From Rhodocyclaceae bacterium (GTDB lineage Bacteria; Pseudomonadota; Gammaproteobacteria; Burkholderiales; Rhodocyclaceae), in contig JAUXOM010000152.1 in the NCBI GenBank assembly GCA_030682175.1, positions 28,787-92,786 on the forward strand: a stretch of DNA of 64,000 nt, in the 5' to 3' direction. Position numbers and translations under genes: made by a program. The stretch's first letter is position 1; every line of letters begins with the position of its first letter. This document shows positions 44,468-54,290 of the stretch, in pieces. Below the pieces are notes generated by a model. It was not told the origin of the DNA. It did not search any database and saw only the letters and a program-made list of their open reading frames with translations.

Positions 44468-45196
44468 ATGGCTAAGCTCATACTCAGCATGGACAATCTG
44501 GTGCTCAAGGAAATTCCCTTGAACAAGGAGCGCACCACGCTCGGTCGCAAGGCGCACAACGACATCCAGATCGACAATCTGGCGGTCTCGGGTGAGCATG
44601 CCGTGATCGTGAGCATCCTCAATGATTCATTCCTGGAGGACCTCAACAGCACCAATGGCACCTTCGTCAATGGTCAGCAGATCAAAAAACACTTCCTGCA
44701 AAACAATGATGTCATCGAACTGGGCAAGTACCGTCTCAAATACATCAACGAGGCAGCCCAGAGCGCCACGCAGGCCGATTTCGAAAAGACCATGGTGTTG
44801 CGCCCCGACATGCTGAGAAAAACGGCCGAAACCGTGTCAGCGAAACCATCTGGCGCAACCGCGCCACCGGTGATGGCCGATCCGGTCCCCGGCGTCCCTG
44901 CCGGCGCAACAGCGCCGACGGCTCCCGCGCTGCCTTGCGGCGCGATCCAGATCCTGACCGGCAGCAACATCGGCAGACGGCTAGAGTTGACGAAATCCCT
45001 TACCACACTTGGCAAGCCGGGCGTCCAGGTGGCGGTCATTGCGCGACGCCCCATCGGCTACTTCCTCACGCATGTCGAAGGTGCCCGGTATCCAATCGTG
45101 AATGGTTCTGCCATTCATACCCAGGCGCGTGAACTCTTGGACCACGACGTCATTGAGTTGGCCGGCGTGAAAATGGAGTTTTCCCTCAAGGCCTGA
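44468..45196 (+). CDS. FHA-domain protein
   Basis: TLGRKAHNDIQIDNLAVSGEHAVIV..LEDLNSTNGTFVNGQ. Confidence 0.93.
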   Translation: MAKLILSMDNLVLKEIPLNKERTTLGRKAHNDIQIDNLAVSGEHAVIVSILNDSFLEDLNSTNGTFVNGQQIKKHFLQNNDVIELGKYRLKYINEAAQSATQADFEKTMVLRPDMLRKTAETVSAKPSGATAPPVMADPVPGVPAGATAPTAPALPCGAIQILTGSNIGRRLELTKSLTTLGKPGVQVAVIARRPIGYFLTHVEGARYPIVNGSAIHTQARELLDHDVIELAGVKMEFSLKA

Positions 45197-45350
45197 TGCG
45201 GGCTGAAACGAAAAGGTATCAGGTGCCGTGCACGGGGGGTCTGCCGCCGCGGCCATATTACTTATATGATACGTTCGATGAACGGATTGCACTTTTGTGC
45301 CTGGATACGCCAGGCGCAGTGTGGTTTCGTGATCATCGGGACGGAATAGC

Positions 45351-46118
45351 ATGAAAATTCGTATTCTCGGTTGCAGTGGCGGCATTGGCGGCCGCCACTT
45401 GCGGACCACCTCGATCCTGGTCGACAACGACATCATGATCGATTGCGGGACCGGGGTGGCCGACCTTTCCATTGCCGAGCTCGCTCAGGTTGATCATATC
45501 TTCCTGACCCATAGCCATATGGACCATATCGCCTGTTTGCCCCTGTTGATCGATACGGTGGGTGACATGCGCAATCGTCCGCTGATCATTCATGCGACGC
45601 CATCCGTCGAAGAAATTTTGCGCGCGCACATTTTCAACTGGGCGATCTGGCCTGACTTCACTGAAATCCCGTCACCGGAAATGCCGTGCCTGCGCTTTGC
45701 GTCGATTGCCGTTGGACAGGCCGTCGAGTTGCGCGGACGACGGATCGTCCCCCTGCCGGTCGCGCATACCGTTCCGGCAGTCGGCTATCAACTCGACTCG
45801 GGGCGCGCCAGCCTGGTGTTTTCCGGTGATACCGGCCCCTGCCCGGCGTTTTGGCAGGCCGTGAATGCAATCGGTGATCTGAAGACTCTGATCATCGAAA
45901 CCGCCTTTTCCAATCGTGAACGCAAACTGGCGGAAGAATCTTGCCACCTGTGTCCCAGCATGTTGCTGGAAGAGTTGCGTTATCTGCAATCCAGACCGGA
46001 GATTTTCATTACCCACCTCAAGCCTGGCCAGATCGAATTGACCATGCAGGAAATCGAAGAAAGCATCGGTGAGTTCAGGCCGCGCATGCTACAAAACAAT
46101 CAGGTATTCGAACTATGA
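45351..46118 (+). CDS. metallo-beta-lactamase-fold protein, class II cyclic-nucleotide phosphodiesterase-like
   Basis: FLTHSHMDHIACLPLLID; SGDTGPCPAFW; ITHLKPGQ. Confidence 0.8.
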   Translation: MKIRILGCSGGIGGRHLRTTSILVDNDIMIDCGTGVADLSIAELAQVDHIFLTHSHMDHIACLPLLIDTVGDMRNRPLIIHATPSVEEILRAHIFNWAIWPDFTEIPSPEMPCLRFASIAVGQAVELRGRRIVPLPVAHTVPAVGYQLDSGRASLVFSGDTGPCPAFWQAVNAIGDLKTLIIETAFSNRERKLAEESCHLCPSMLLEELRYLQSRPEIFITHLKPGQIELTMQEIEESIGEFRPRMLQNNQVFEL

Positions 46119-47179
46119 ACGCATTGCCGGTATCCCCCCAAACCCTGGCGCGACTGTCGCCCCTGGCCGGGCTGGGAGAGGACTTTCTGCGCCAGCTCGC
46201 GTCCCTGGCCAGAGTGGAGAGTTTTCTTCCTGGCCCCCAGACTCTTGATTTTGTCTGGCAGCACAAGTCGGTGTATCTCCTCAAGGGTGAGTTGAAGCTC
46301 GATTATCCGGCCGGCGGCATGAAGATTCTGGTCGGTGGCTGGGATGACGCGCTTTGTCCCCTGAATCGCCGCGGCATGGATCCGCTGCGCGCGCGGGCGA
46401 TTACCGATGTCGAGATATTGTGGTTCGATGCCAATATCCTGGACATTCTGGTCACCTGGCATCAGGCGGCACCCTTGATGCCGGCCCAGTCCGATGCCGG
46501 TTCGACGGCCTGGCGTGCGCTCCCCGGCATCTTCGATGCGCGGCAACTGACGGCGGGGGCATTTGCCAGCCTGCCGGCGGCGAACATCGACAGTCTGCTG
46601 GCCTGTTTCAAGCGGCAAGTCGTCACCCGCGGGGAAGTGATCGTGCGCCAGAACGACCCGGGCGACAATTATTACGTCATCGAACGCGGGCGTGCCCAGG
46701 TAACCCGCGAAGTGACCGGGGCACAGGTTGAACTGGCGGAATTGCGTGCCGGCGACGCGTTCGGGGAAGAAGCCCTGATTGCCGAAACCGTGCGCAATGC
46801 CACGGTGACCATGGCAACGGATGGTGTGCTGTTGCGGCTCGCCAATGCCGATTTTGTCAGCCTGTTGCGCGAGCCACTGCTGCAACGTGTTGGAGCAGAA
46901 GAGGCTTGGCGGCGAGTGGCGGCGGGGGCCGTCTGGCTGGATGTCCGATTCCCCGCCGAGTACCAGCATGATGGACTCCCCGGTGCGCTCAACATCCCCT
47001 TGAATGAACTGCGCGACGCCCTGCCCAATCTGCCGGCGGATCGGGAGTATGTGACGTATTGCCAGACCGGTCGGCGCAGTTCGGCGGCGGCTTTCCTGCT
47101 ATCTCACCGCGGCTTTTCCGCCAGCTTGCTGGCGGAAGGATTGAATTCCATTCACACAGAGAAGATGATTTCAAAATGA
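46115..47179 (+). CDS. cyclic-nucleotide-binding domain fused to rhodanese domain
   Basis: VVTRGEVIVRQNDPGDNYYVIERGRAQV..GDAFGEEALI.. then AVWLDVRFPAEYQHDGLPGALNIPLNELR..YCQTGRRSS. Confidence 0.88.
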   Translation: MNALPVSPQTLARLSPLAGLGEDFLRQLASLARVESFLPGPQTLDFVWQHKSVYLLKGELKLDYPAGGMKILVGGWDDALCPLNRRGMDPLRARAITDVEILWFDANILDILVTWHQAAPLMPAQSDAGSTAWRALPGIFDARQLTAGAFASLPAANIDSLLACFKRQVVTRGEVIVRQNDPGDNYYVIERGRAQVTREVTGAQVELAELRAGDAFGEEALIAETVRNATVTMATDGVLLRLANADFVSLLREPLLQRVGAEEAWRRVAAGAVWLDVRFPAEYQHDGLPGALNIPLNELRDALPNLPADREYVTYCQTGRRSSAAAFLLSHRGFSASLLAEGLNSIHTEKMISK

Positions 47180-49581
47180 GTGCAGTATTGAATCCGGATT
47201 CGACCGGCCGGGCCGGCGGTGATCCCGTCAGCGCGGGTGATCTTGGCAGTCGTCTGGCTTTTTTCAAGAATCTGCAGGCGGTCACCAACAAAATCCATGC
47301 GACCGCCAACATCGACGAGATCATGCTGGAACTGTCGCAGGATGTCTGCGCCCTGTTCAATGCCGACCGCCTGACCGTTTATTCGCTCAGCGAAGACAAA
47401 ACCTCGATCACTTCGAAGGTCAAGACCGGACTTAATTCCTTCCGCGACCTGAAACTGCCGATTGCCGACCAAAGCATCGCCGGGTATGTGGCCCTGGCCA
47501 AAAAAATCATCAACATCCGCGATGTCTACGATGACGCCGAACTGCGGAAGATCAATCCCGACATGCACTTTCTCCAGGAAGTCGACAAGCGCACGGGCTA
47601 CCGCACCAGGCAAATGCTGGTTGCCCCCATCACCGATGTCCAGACCAATGATCTGCTGGGCGTTGTGCAGATCATCAACAACAAGGCTGGCGTTCCTTTT
47701 GCCGCGGTGGCCGAGGAAGGCGTCAAGAGTTTGTGCGAAACGCTGGCGATTGCCTTTGCCCAGCGCAGCAAGCCGGCGCAAACGATCAAGACAAAATATG
47801 ACCACCTGGTGCTCGACGCAGTGGTTGCGGCGCAGGAAATGGAACTCGCCACACGCACGGCAAGGCGCAAGAATATAGACGTCGAAGAAGCCTTGGTCAC
47901 CGAATTCCAGGTCAAATTACCGGCGATCGGTGCGGCGCTGGCGAAGTTTTTCGGGGTGCCCTACGAACCCTTCAAGCCTGACCGCATGAAGCCGCTCGAC
48001 CTGATGAAGAACCTGCGTCGCGAGTACGTCGAGCAGAATCTCTGGTTGCCCGTAGACGAAACCCCCGAGGGCATCATCATTCTTTGCATGGATCCCGAGC
48101 AGGTCAAGAGCTCGCGCATCGTCAACAACATCTTTGCCCGCAGCAAGATCGCCTACCGGGTCACCACGAATCGCGAATTCAAGCAGACGGTTGACCAGTT
48201 CTTTGGCGGCGGCGGCGGGTTTACCGACGACACGAATGTCGGTGATCTGCTGTCGGCAATGGATGAGGGTGAGATTGAAATCGATAGTGGCAGTGATGAC
48301 GTCTCCGCTGCCGCCGACAACGAACTGGTCAAGCTGGTCAACAAGGTCATCATCGATGCCTACCAGCAGGGCGCCTCGGATATCCATATCGAACCGGGCA
48401 TGGGCAAGGACCGGGTGCTGATCCGCCTGCGCAAGGACGGTACGCTATCTAAGTACATCGAAATTCCGGCGAGTTTCCGGCAGGCCCTGGTTGCGCGTAT
48501 CAAGATCATGTGCGATCTGGATATTTCCGAGAAACGCCGGCCGCAGGACGGCAAGATCAAGTTCAAGAAATTCGGCCCCCTCGACATCGAGCTGCGGGTC
48601 GCGACCTTGCCCACCGCCGGCAGCGTCGAAGATGTGGTGATGCGTATCCTGGCTGCCGGCGAACCCATTCCCATGAACAAGCTCGGCTTGTTGCCGCACA
48701 ACCTGGAGCGCCTGAAGGGGGCCGTTTCCAAGCCCTATGGCCTGTTTTTCGTCTGCGGTCCGACCGGTTCCGGTAAAACGACGACCTTGCACTCGGTGCT
48801 CAAGCATCTCAACACGGTCGACACCAAGATCTGGACGGCCGAAGACCCGGTCGAGATTACGCAGAAGGGCCTGCGCCAGGTGCAGATCAACAAGAAGGCC
48901 GGCCTCGACTTTCCGGTCATCATGAAAGCCTTCCTGCGCGCCGACCCGGACATCATCATGGTGGGCGAGATGCGCGATGCCGAAACCACCAAAATCGGCA
49001 TCGAGGCGTCGCTCACCGGCCACCTGGTGTTCGCCACCCTGCACACCAACAGCGCGCCGGAATCGATTGTGCGCCTGCTCGACATGGGCATGGACCCGTT
49101 CAACTTCTCCGATGCCCTGCTCGGCATTCTGGCCCAGCGCCTGGCCAAGCGACTGTGCAAGTGCAAGGAGGCTTACACCGCAAGTGCCGAGGAAATGCAG
49201 CACCTTCTCGCCGAGTACTGCGAGGAACTGGCGAACACCGAAACCTTCAAGCGTGACGGCAAGGCGGCTTTTGATGCGGTATATCAGGAATGGGTGAAGA
49301 AATACGCCAACGACAAGGGCGAGTTCACGCTCTACCGCCCCAAGGAAAAAGGGGATTGCGAAGCCTGTGGTGGTTCGGGCTACAAAGGGCGGATGGGTCT
49401 GCACGAACTGATGATCGGCACCGATGCGGTGAAGAAACTGGTTCAGGAACATTCCCGCGTCGCCCTCCTCGTCGCCCAGGCGCTCGAAGACGGTATGCGT
49501 ACCCTCAAGCAGGATGGCATGGAAAAGGTGTTGCAGGGCGTAACCGACATGAAGCAGGTGCGTGCGGTCTGCATCAAGTAG
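47176..49581 (+). CDS. GAF-domain-containing GspE/PilB-family ATPase
   Basis: N-terminal GAF (LSQDVCALFNADRLTVYSLSEDKT..), GspE core GPTGSGKTTTLHSVL, ASDIHIEP, DPDIIMVGEMRDAET. Confidence 0.9.
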   Translation: MSAVLNPDSTGRAGGDPVSAGDLGSRLAFFKNLQAVTNKIHATANIDEIMLELSQDVCALFNADRLTVYSLSEDKTSITSKVKTGLNSFRDLKLPIADQSIAGYVALAKKIINIRDVYDDAELRKINPDMHFLQEVDKRTGYRTRQMLVAPITDVQTNDLLGVVQIINNKAGVPFAAVAEEGVKSLCETLAIAFAQRSKPAQTIKTKYDHLVLDAVVAAQEMELATRTARRKNIDVEEALVTEFQVKLPAIGAALAKFFGVPYEPFKPDRMKPLDLMKNLRREYVEQNLWLPVDETPEGIIILCMDPEQVKSSRIVNNIFARSKIAYRVTTNREFKQTVDQFFGGGGGFTDDTNVGDLLSAMDEGEIEIDSGSDDVSAAADNELVKLVNKVIIDAYQQGASDIHIEPGMGKDRVLIRLRKDGTLSKYIEIPASFRQALVARIKIMCDLDISEKRRPQDGKIKFKKFGPLDIELRVATLPTAGSVEDVVMRILAAGEPIPMNKLGLLPHNLERLKGAVSKPYGLFFVCGPTGSGKTTTLHSVLKHLNTVDTKIWTAEDPVEITQKGLRQVQINKKAGLDFPVIMKAFLRADPDIIMVGEMRDAETTKIGIEASLTGHLVFATLHTNSAPESIVRLLDMGMDPFNFSDALLGILAQRLAKRLCKCKEAYTASAEEMQHLLAEYCEELANTETFKRDGKAAFDAVYQEWVKKYANDKGEFTLYRPKEKGDCEACGGSGYKGRMGLHELMIGTDAVKKLVQEHSRVALLVAQALEDGMRTLKQDGMEKVLQGVTDMKQVRAVCIK

Positions 49582-49692
49582 TGGCCCCCCACACTCGCAA
49601 AACCGGCGCGCTGCCCCCCACCCCCGGAGGGGGCAATCCGCGCACGCCGCTTTGGGGCGGTCCGGCGGTGGCGTGGATCAACGGAGTTGCTA

Positions 49693-51306
49693 ATGGACGC
49701 TGACGGATTGCCAGACTGCCTGTTCCGCCGGCTGGAACAACTCAACGAGATTGGCGCGGCGCTTTCCAGCGAACGGGATATCGATCGCCTGCTGGAAAAA
49801 ATCCTGCTGGCGGCCAAGACCATCACTCGCGCCGATGGCGGCACGCTCTATCGCATGACTGACAACCGTCAGGCGCTGCGCTTCGAAATCGTCCGCAACG
49901 ACAGCCTCGGCATCGCCCTGGGTGGCACGTCCGGCAATCCGATCGACTATCCTGACCTGCCCTTGCAGGACGAGCAGGGCGCGCCCAACAATTCGCTGGT
50001 CGCTGCCTTTGCCGCCCTCAATGACAGCACCGTCAATATCGCCGATGCCTACAGCGCGGCTGGTTTCGATTTTTCCGGGACGCGCAAATTCGATGCGCGC
50101 ACCGGCTATCGTTCGTGCTCGTTCCTCACCGTGCCGATGAAGAACCATGAGCACGAAATCATCGGTGTCCTGCAACTGATCAATGCGATCCACCCCGAGA
50201 CTGCTGCCGTCGTACCGTTTTCGCTGGCTGCGCAGCGCCTGGCCGAATCGCTGGCCTCGCAGGCCGCCATCGCACTGACCAATCGCCTGCTGATTTCCCA
50301 GCTGGAGATACTCTTCGAATCATTCATCAGGCTCATCAATCACGCCATCGACGAAAAATCGCCTTACACCGGCGGCCACTGTCAGCGGGTGCCGGCCTTG
50401 ACGATGATGATGGCCGATGCGGTCAATGCAACAAGCGCGGGGCCGCTCGCCGATTTCACGATGTCCGAGAGCGACCTCTATGAACTGAAGATTGCCGGGC
50501 TGCTGCATGACTGCGGCAAGGTGACCACGCCCGTGCATGTGGTCGACAAGGCCACCAAGCTGCAAACCCTGTTCGATCGCATCGAGCTCATCGATACCCG
50601 CTTTGAAGTGCTCAAGCGCGATGTACAGATTGCCGCCCTGCGCAAGCAGCTCGAGCTGCGCGCAAGTACGGACCCCGCAGCCGAAAGTGCCTGCTGGGCC
50701 GAGTGCCGCCAGGAACAGGCCGCGCTCGACGATGAGCGGGCCTTCCTGCGCCGCGCCAACATCGGCAGCGAGGCGATGAGCCAGGCAGACCAGCAACGCG
50801 TGCGCGACATCGGCACGACCCGCAACTGGCGCAACCCGGCCGGCGTCGATGCCGATTTTTTGACGGCCGAGGAAATCGAGAATCTTGCCATTCGTTCCGG
50901 TACCCTAACCGCCCGGGAACGCGAGACCATCAACCATCACATCGTTGCCACCAACAAGATGCTCGAGGCGCTGCCGTGGCCCAAGCACCTGCAACGTGTG
51001 CCCGAATATGCCGGCGGTCACCACGAACGCATGGATGGCACCGGCTACCCGAAGGGCCTGACCCGCGAGCAGATGTCGCTGCAGGCCCGCATGATGGGTA
51101 TTGCCGACATTTTCGAGGCGCTGACGGCCCAGGACCGGCCCTACAAGTCAGGCATGCTGCTGTCGCAGGCCATCGAAATCATGAAAAAATTCAGCAAGAA
51201 CGGCCACATCGACCCCGATCTCTTCGCGGTGTTTTTAAGGGAAGGTGTGCATCTCCGCTACGCGGAATGTTTTCTCGATCCGGCGCAGATCGATCTGGTG
51301 AACTAA
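49693..51306 (+). CDS. GAF + HD-GYP domain protein (putative cyclic-di-GMP phosphodiesterase)
   Basis: GAF N-terminus; LLHDCGKVTTP; GGHHERMDGTGYPKGL. Confidence 0.9.
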   Translation: MDADGLPDCLFRRLEQLNEIGAALSSERDIDRLLEKILLAAKTITRADGGTLYRMTDNRQALRFEIVRNDSLGIALGGTSGNPIDYPDLPLQDEQGAPNNSLVAAFAALNDSTVNIADAYSAAGFDFSGTRKFDARTGYRSCSFLTVPMKNHEHEIIGVLQLINAIHPETAAVVPFSLAAQRLAESLASQAAIALTNRLLISQLEILFESFIRLINHAIDEKSPYTGGHCQRVPALTMMMADAVNATSAGPLADFTMSESDLYELKIAGLLHDCGKVTTPVHVVDKATKLQTLFDRIELIDTRFEVLKRDVQIAALRKQLELRASTDPAAESACWAECRQEQAALDDERAFLRRANIGSEAMSQADQQRVRDIGTTRNWRNPAGVDADFLTAEEIENLAIRSGTLTARERETINHHIVATNKMLEALPWPKHLQRVPEYAGGHHERMDGTGYPKGLTREQMSLQARMMGIADIFEALTAQDRPYKSGMLLSQAIEIMKKFSKNGHIDPDLFAVFLREGVHLRYAECFLDPAQIDLVN

Positions 51307-51428
51307 AAGTCGGCGTGACCGCAGGGAATCCCGTGGGACTGGCGGGACGGCGAGCGAGATCACCGATGGACTTTAGCTGGGAGGCCTGCCAGGATTAGTC
51401 CAGTTGCTTAACCAAGTTGGAGGCGGTG

Positions 51429-51671
51429 ATGTCCGTGATTGTGAATGTGCATGATGCCAAGACCCATTTTTCACGCTTGCTCGATCAGGCGCATGCGGGC
51501 CAGGAAATCATTCTTGCCAAGGCCGGCAAGCCTTATGCGCGTCTGGTGCCGCTTTCTCCCGGTAAAGGCCAGCGCCAGGCGGGCCGTTTGAAAGGGCGAA
51601 TTGGCTGCATTGGCCCGGAATTCTTCGAGCCCTTGCCGCAATCCGAGTTGGACGCTTGGGAAAGTCAATGA
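51429..51671 (+). CDS. Phd/YefM-family antitoxin
   Basis: VNVHDAKTHFSRLLDQAHAGQEIILAKAGKPYARLVPL. Confidence 0.88.
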   Translation: MSVIVNVHDAKTHFSRLLDQAHAGQEIILAKAGKPYARLVPLSPGKGQRQAGRLKGRIGCIGPEFFEPLPQSELDAWESQ

Positions 51672-52054
51672 GGTATTTGCTCGATACCCACGCCTTGCTG
51701 TTGTGGTGGACCGACGACTCACAGCTTTCGCCCTTGGCGCGCGCCGCGATCGAACTGCAAACGAACCAGATATTGGTGAGTGCGGCGAGCGCCTGCGAAA
51801 TCGCCACAAAACTTCGTCTGGGAAAATTGGCCGAGGCGGACGAAGCCGTGCGGCGGTTTAACGAATTGGTCGCGGCGGATGGCTTTGAGCATTTGCCCAT
51901 CAGTTACCTGCATGCATTGCGAGCAGGCAATTATGAATGTCAACATCGTGATCCGTTTGACCGCATGCTGGCGGCACAAGCCGAGTTGGATGCCCTGGTG
52001 TTGCTGACATGCGATCCGGTATTTGCGGCCTGCGGAACCCGAGTCGCTTGGTAG
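51668..52054 (+). CDS. PIN-domain toxin (VapC-like)
   Basis: RYLLDTHALLLWWTDD; DPFDRMLAAQA; ATGA overlap with antitoxin. Confidence 0.9.
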   Translation: MRYLLDTHALLLWWTDDSQLSPLARAAIELQTNQILVSAASACEIATKLRLGKLAEADEAVRRFNELVAADGFEHLPISYLHALRAGNYECQHRDPFDRMLAAQAELDALVLLTCDPVFAACGTRVAW

Positions 52055-52363
52055 GCAGTTACAGCAAGGTCAAACGATGGTTGAAAGTAGGCGTTGGCTG
52101 CACGGAGAGTGACGAAAATTGGCACATTCTGACGCGGGATGCAGCCAAACCGGCTGGATTGCCGGATCGTGAAAGGGCATCAGGGAGTGCGCGGCGAGTG
52201 TTTGTAATTGCCAAACCGCTTGTCAGGCACGGCAAATAACCGGCATGTGCCATGTCTGGCGCGGAGATCGGCAATAAAAATAGCTCTGTTCCCGAAGCTG
52301 GCACAACAGTTGCTCTATTCTTACCAGCACGATTGAAGTGCTTTACCTTAAAGGAGAGATACC

Positions 52364-52789
52364 ATGCGTAAGATTCAACAGGGCTTTACCCTCATCGAAC
52401 TGATGATCGTTGTCGCGATTATTGGTATTTTGGCTGCGGTGGCGTTGCCGGCTTATCAGGACTACACGATTCGCGCTAAAGTTTCTGAGCTATTGATTTC
52501 AGCTGGAAATTCAAGAACTTGCGTAACCGAGGCCTTCCAGGCAACTGGTGGCGCCGCTGTAGCCCTCACAGCCGATGATATTACTGCTTGCACACCACCT
52601 ATTCTTGGTAAGGTTACTGCCTCTACCTTAGCCAATGATGGCACAATAACAGTTACTGGGACAACGGCCGCTACCTCTGTAGGTGCTAATGTGGTAATTA
52701 CTTTGGCGCCGACGGTTTCTGGTCAATCGTTAACATGGGCTTGCACGAGTAGCGTAGCTAAGTATGCCCCTGCCTCTTGTAGGTCTTAA
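52364..52789 (+). CDS. type IV pilin (PilA-like)
   Basis: [40 protein letters not shown]-terminal Cys pair. Confidence 0.93.
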   Translation: MRKIQQGFTLIELMIVVAIIGILAAVALPAYQDYTIRAKVSELLISAGNSRTCVTEAFQATGGAAVALTADDITACTPPILGKVTASTLANDGTITVTGTTAATSVGANVVITLAPTVSGQSLTWACTSSVAKYAPASCRS

Positions 52790-52794
52790 AAATT

Positions 52795-52842
52795 AATCAG
52801 TAAAAGGGGCCAGGCTCGAATCAGTAAAAGGGGCCAGGCTCG
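52795..52842. repeat. 24-bp perfect tandem repeat, two units (AATCAGTAAAAGGGGCCAGGCTCG)
   Basis: Units 52795-52818 and 52819-52842, followed by AATTAAATTAA. Confidence 0.9.
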
Positions 52843-52872
52843 AATTAAATTAAGCCCACTCCTGGCAACACC

Positions 52873-52896
52873 AACCCCCGCCTTGGCGGGGGTTTT
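52873..52896 (+). terminator. Rho-independent terminator downstream of pilin gene
   Basis: AACCCCCGCC-TT-GGCGGGGGTTTT. Confidence 0.85.
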
Positions 52897-52925
52897 GCTT
52901 TCTGCGCTGCTGAATTCGGGGTGAA

Positions 52926-53390
52926 TCAGCGCAGCATTTCCGGATTCATCACCGCCCGTAATACCGTTTGATCCTGTCCTTCGCGGCTGCGCCTGGAGAA
53001 CCACCAGACGCCGCCTTTCTTGATGATCCAGTCGGCTTCGCATCCGCCCAGCAGCAGGGCGGCGAGCCTGCCGAGCGCGGGTTGATGGCCAACCAGTAAA
53101 ATGGCGCCCGAGTAAGCCGGCCATTCAGTGACGGCGATCAGATGGGCGGCATCGGCCCCGACGGCCATCCTGGATTCGACTTCGAAAGGCAGGGCGAGCG
53201 TGTGTGCGGTTTGCAGGGCGCGCACCGCCGGGCTGACCAGTATTTTGACTTTTTTCGGCATCTGCGACTTGAGCCATTTGGCCATGTCGTGGGCCTGTTT
53301 TTCGCCGCGCGCGGTCAGGCGGCGTTTCTTGTCCGGGAGGTTTTTGCCAGCTTCCTCGGCTTCGGCATGGCGCCATAAAATCAGGTCCAT
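52926..53390 (-). CDS. SixA-type histidine phosphatase (copy 1)
   Basis: MDLILWRHAEAEE..LTARGEKQAHDMAKWLK..LVGHQPALGRLAALLL. Confidence 0.88.
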   Translation of the reverse strand: MDLILWRHAEAEEAGKNLPDKKRRLTARGEKQAHDMAKWLKSQMPKKVKILVSPAVRALQTAHTLALPFEVESRMAVGADAAHLIAVTEWPAYSGAILLVGHQPALGRLAALLLGGCEADWIIKKGGVWWFSRRSREGQDQTVLRAVMNPEMLR

Positions 53391-53571
53391 TCATCTCTCC
53401 TGGTTTTTTTAGTATTTGCGGGAGCGGAAAGATAGCCTGCCAAGGTTATCGCCTGATGACAAACCGGCGCCGTCTCGCCAGCGCCGACTTTCAGTTACGC
53501 TTGCCGCCAGATCCTTTAAACAGTCTTGCACGCCTGTGCGCGAATGACCGGGTATGGATATTCCGAACGGA

Positions 53572-53961
53572 TCACGTGCCGTCTGGCAAGGTTTTCACGA
53601 AATACTTCACCTGCGGCAATCCCTCGAAATGGGCATCCTGGGTAAGGATCGTGGCGTTGTGCAGGATGGCGGTGGCGTAGATCAGCGCATCGGCCATGGG
53701 CAGCTGTTTTTCGATACTGATTTTCCCGGCATACAAGGCAATGGCTTCATTCACATCGAGCACTTGCCCCTGCTTGAGTTGGGCAATAGCCTGAAATGCC
53801 TTGTTTTCGTCGTACGCGAGGGTAATTTTCTTGAAGACTTCGTACAGCACGATGCTGGGCACCAGCAGTTCATCGGTATTCTCGATGGCGGTGGCGTAAT
53901 TCTCGGCAAGCGGCGAGTCCGCGAAGTATTCCAGCCAGCCGGATGTGTCCACGATGTTCAT
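53572..53961 (-). CDS. PIN-domain toxin
   Basis: MNIVDTSGWLEYFADSPLAENY; overlaps the AbrB-like antitoxin gene. Confidence 0.88.
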   Translation of the reverse strand: MNIVDTSGWLEYFADSPLAENYATAIENTDELLVPSIVLYEVFKKITLAYDENKAFQAIAQLKQGQVLDVNEAIALYAGKISIEKQLPMADALIYATAILHNATILTQDAHFEGLPQVKYFVKTLPDGT

Positions 53962-54173
53962 GGGCGATCGTCTTCCCGGTCGAAGTCGGTGTCCATGCCT
54001 TTGAGCATACCACGGGCCGCTTGCATCGGCCGGACAGGGATGAACTCGATGCGGTCACCGTATTGAACGACTTGCATGTGAGTGCCAGCTTTGAGCTTCA
54101 TTGCTTCGCGAATGTGCTTGGGTATCACGAGCTGGAACTTGGGGGAAAGTGTGAGCGTGTTCATGGCATCCAT
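53958..54173 (-). CDS. AbrB/MazE-family antitoxin
   Basis: MNTLTLSPKFQLVIPKHIREAMKLKAGTHMQVVQYGDRIEFIPV. Confidence 0.9.
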   Translation of the reverse strand: MDAMNTLTLSPKFQLVIPKHIREAMKLKAGTHMQVVQYGDRIEFIPVRPMQAARGMLKGMDTDFDREDDRP

Positions 54174-54290
54174 CCTTCAATTGGGTAACGAAGTATAGAT
54201 CGATAAGTAAATAGTGGGTAAATGGGTGACGGTCATGGGCTGATCGGCAATGCGCTGCTTTTGCCTTGACCTGCCTGTGTCGAAGCCGAG

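Noticed and set aside
52795-52842. Possible CRISPR seed
   Set aside because: Units are directly adjacent with no spacers and only two copies; not a CRISPR array.
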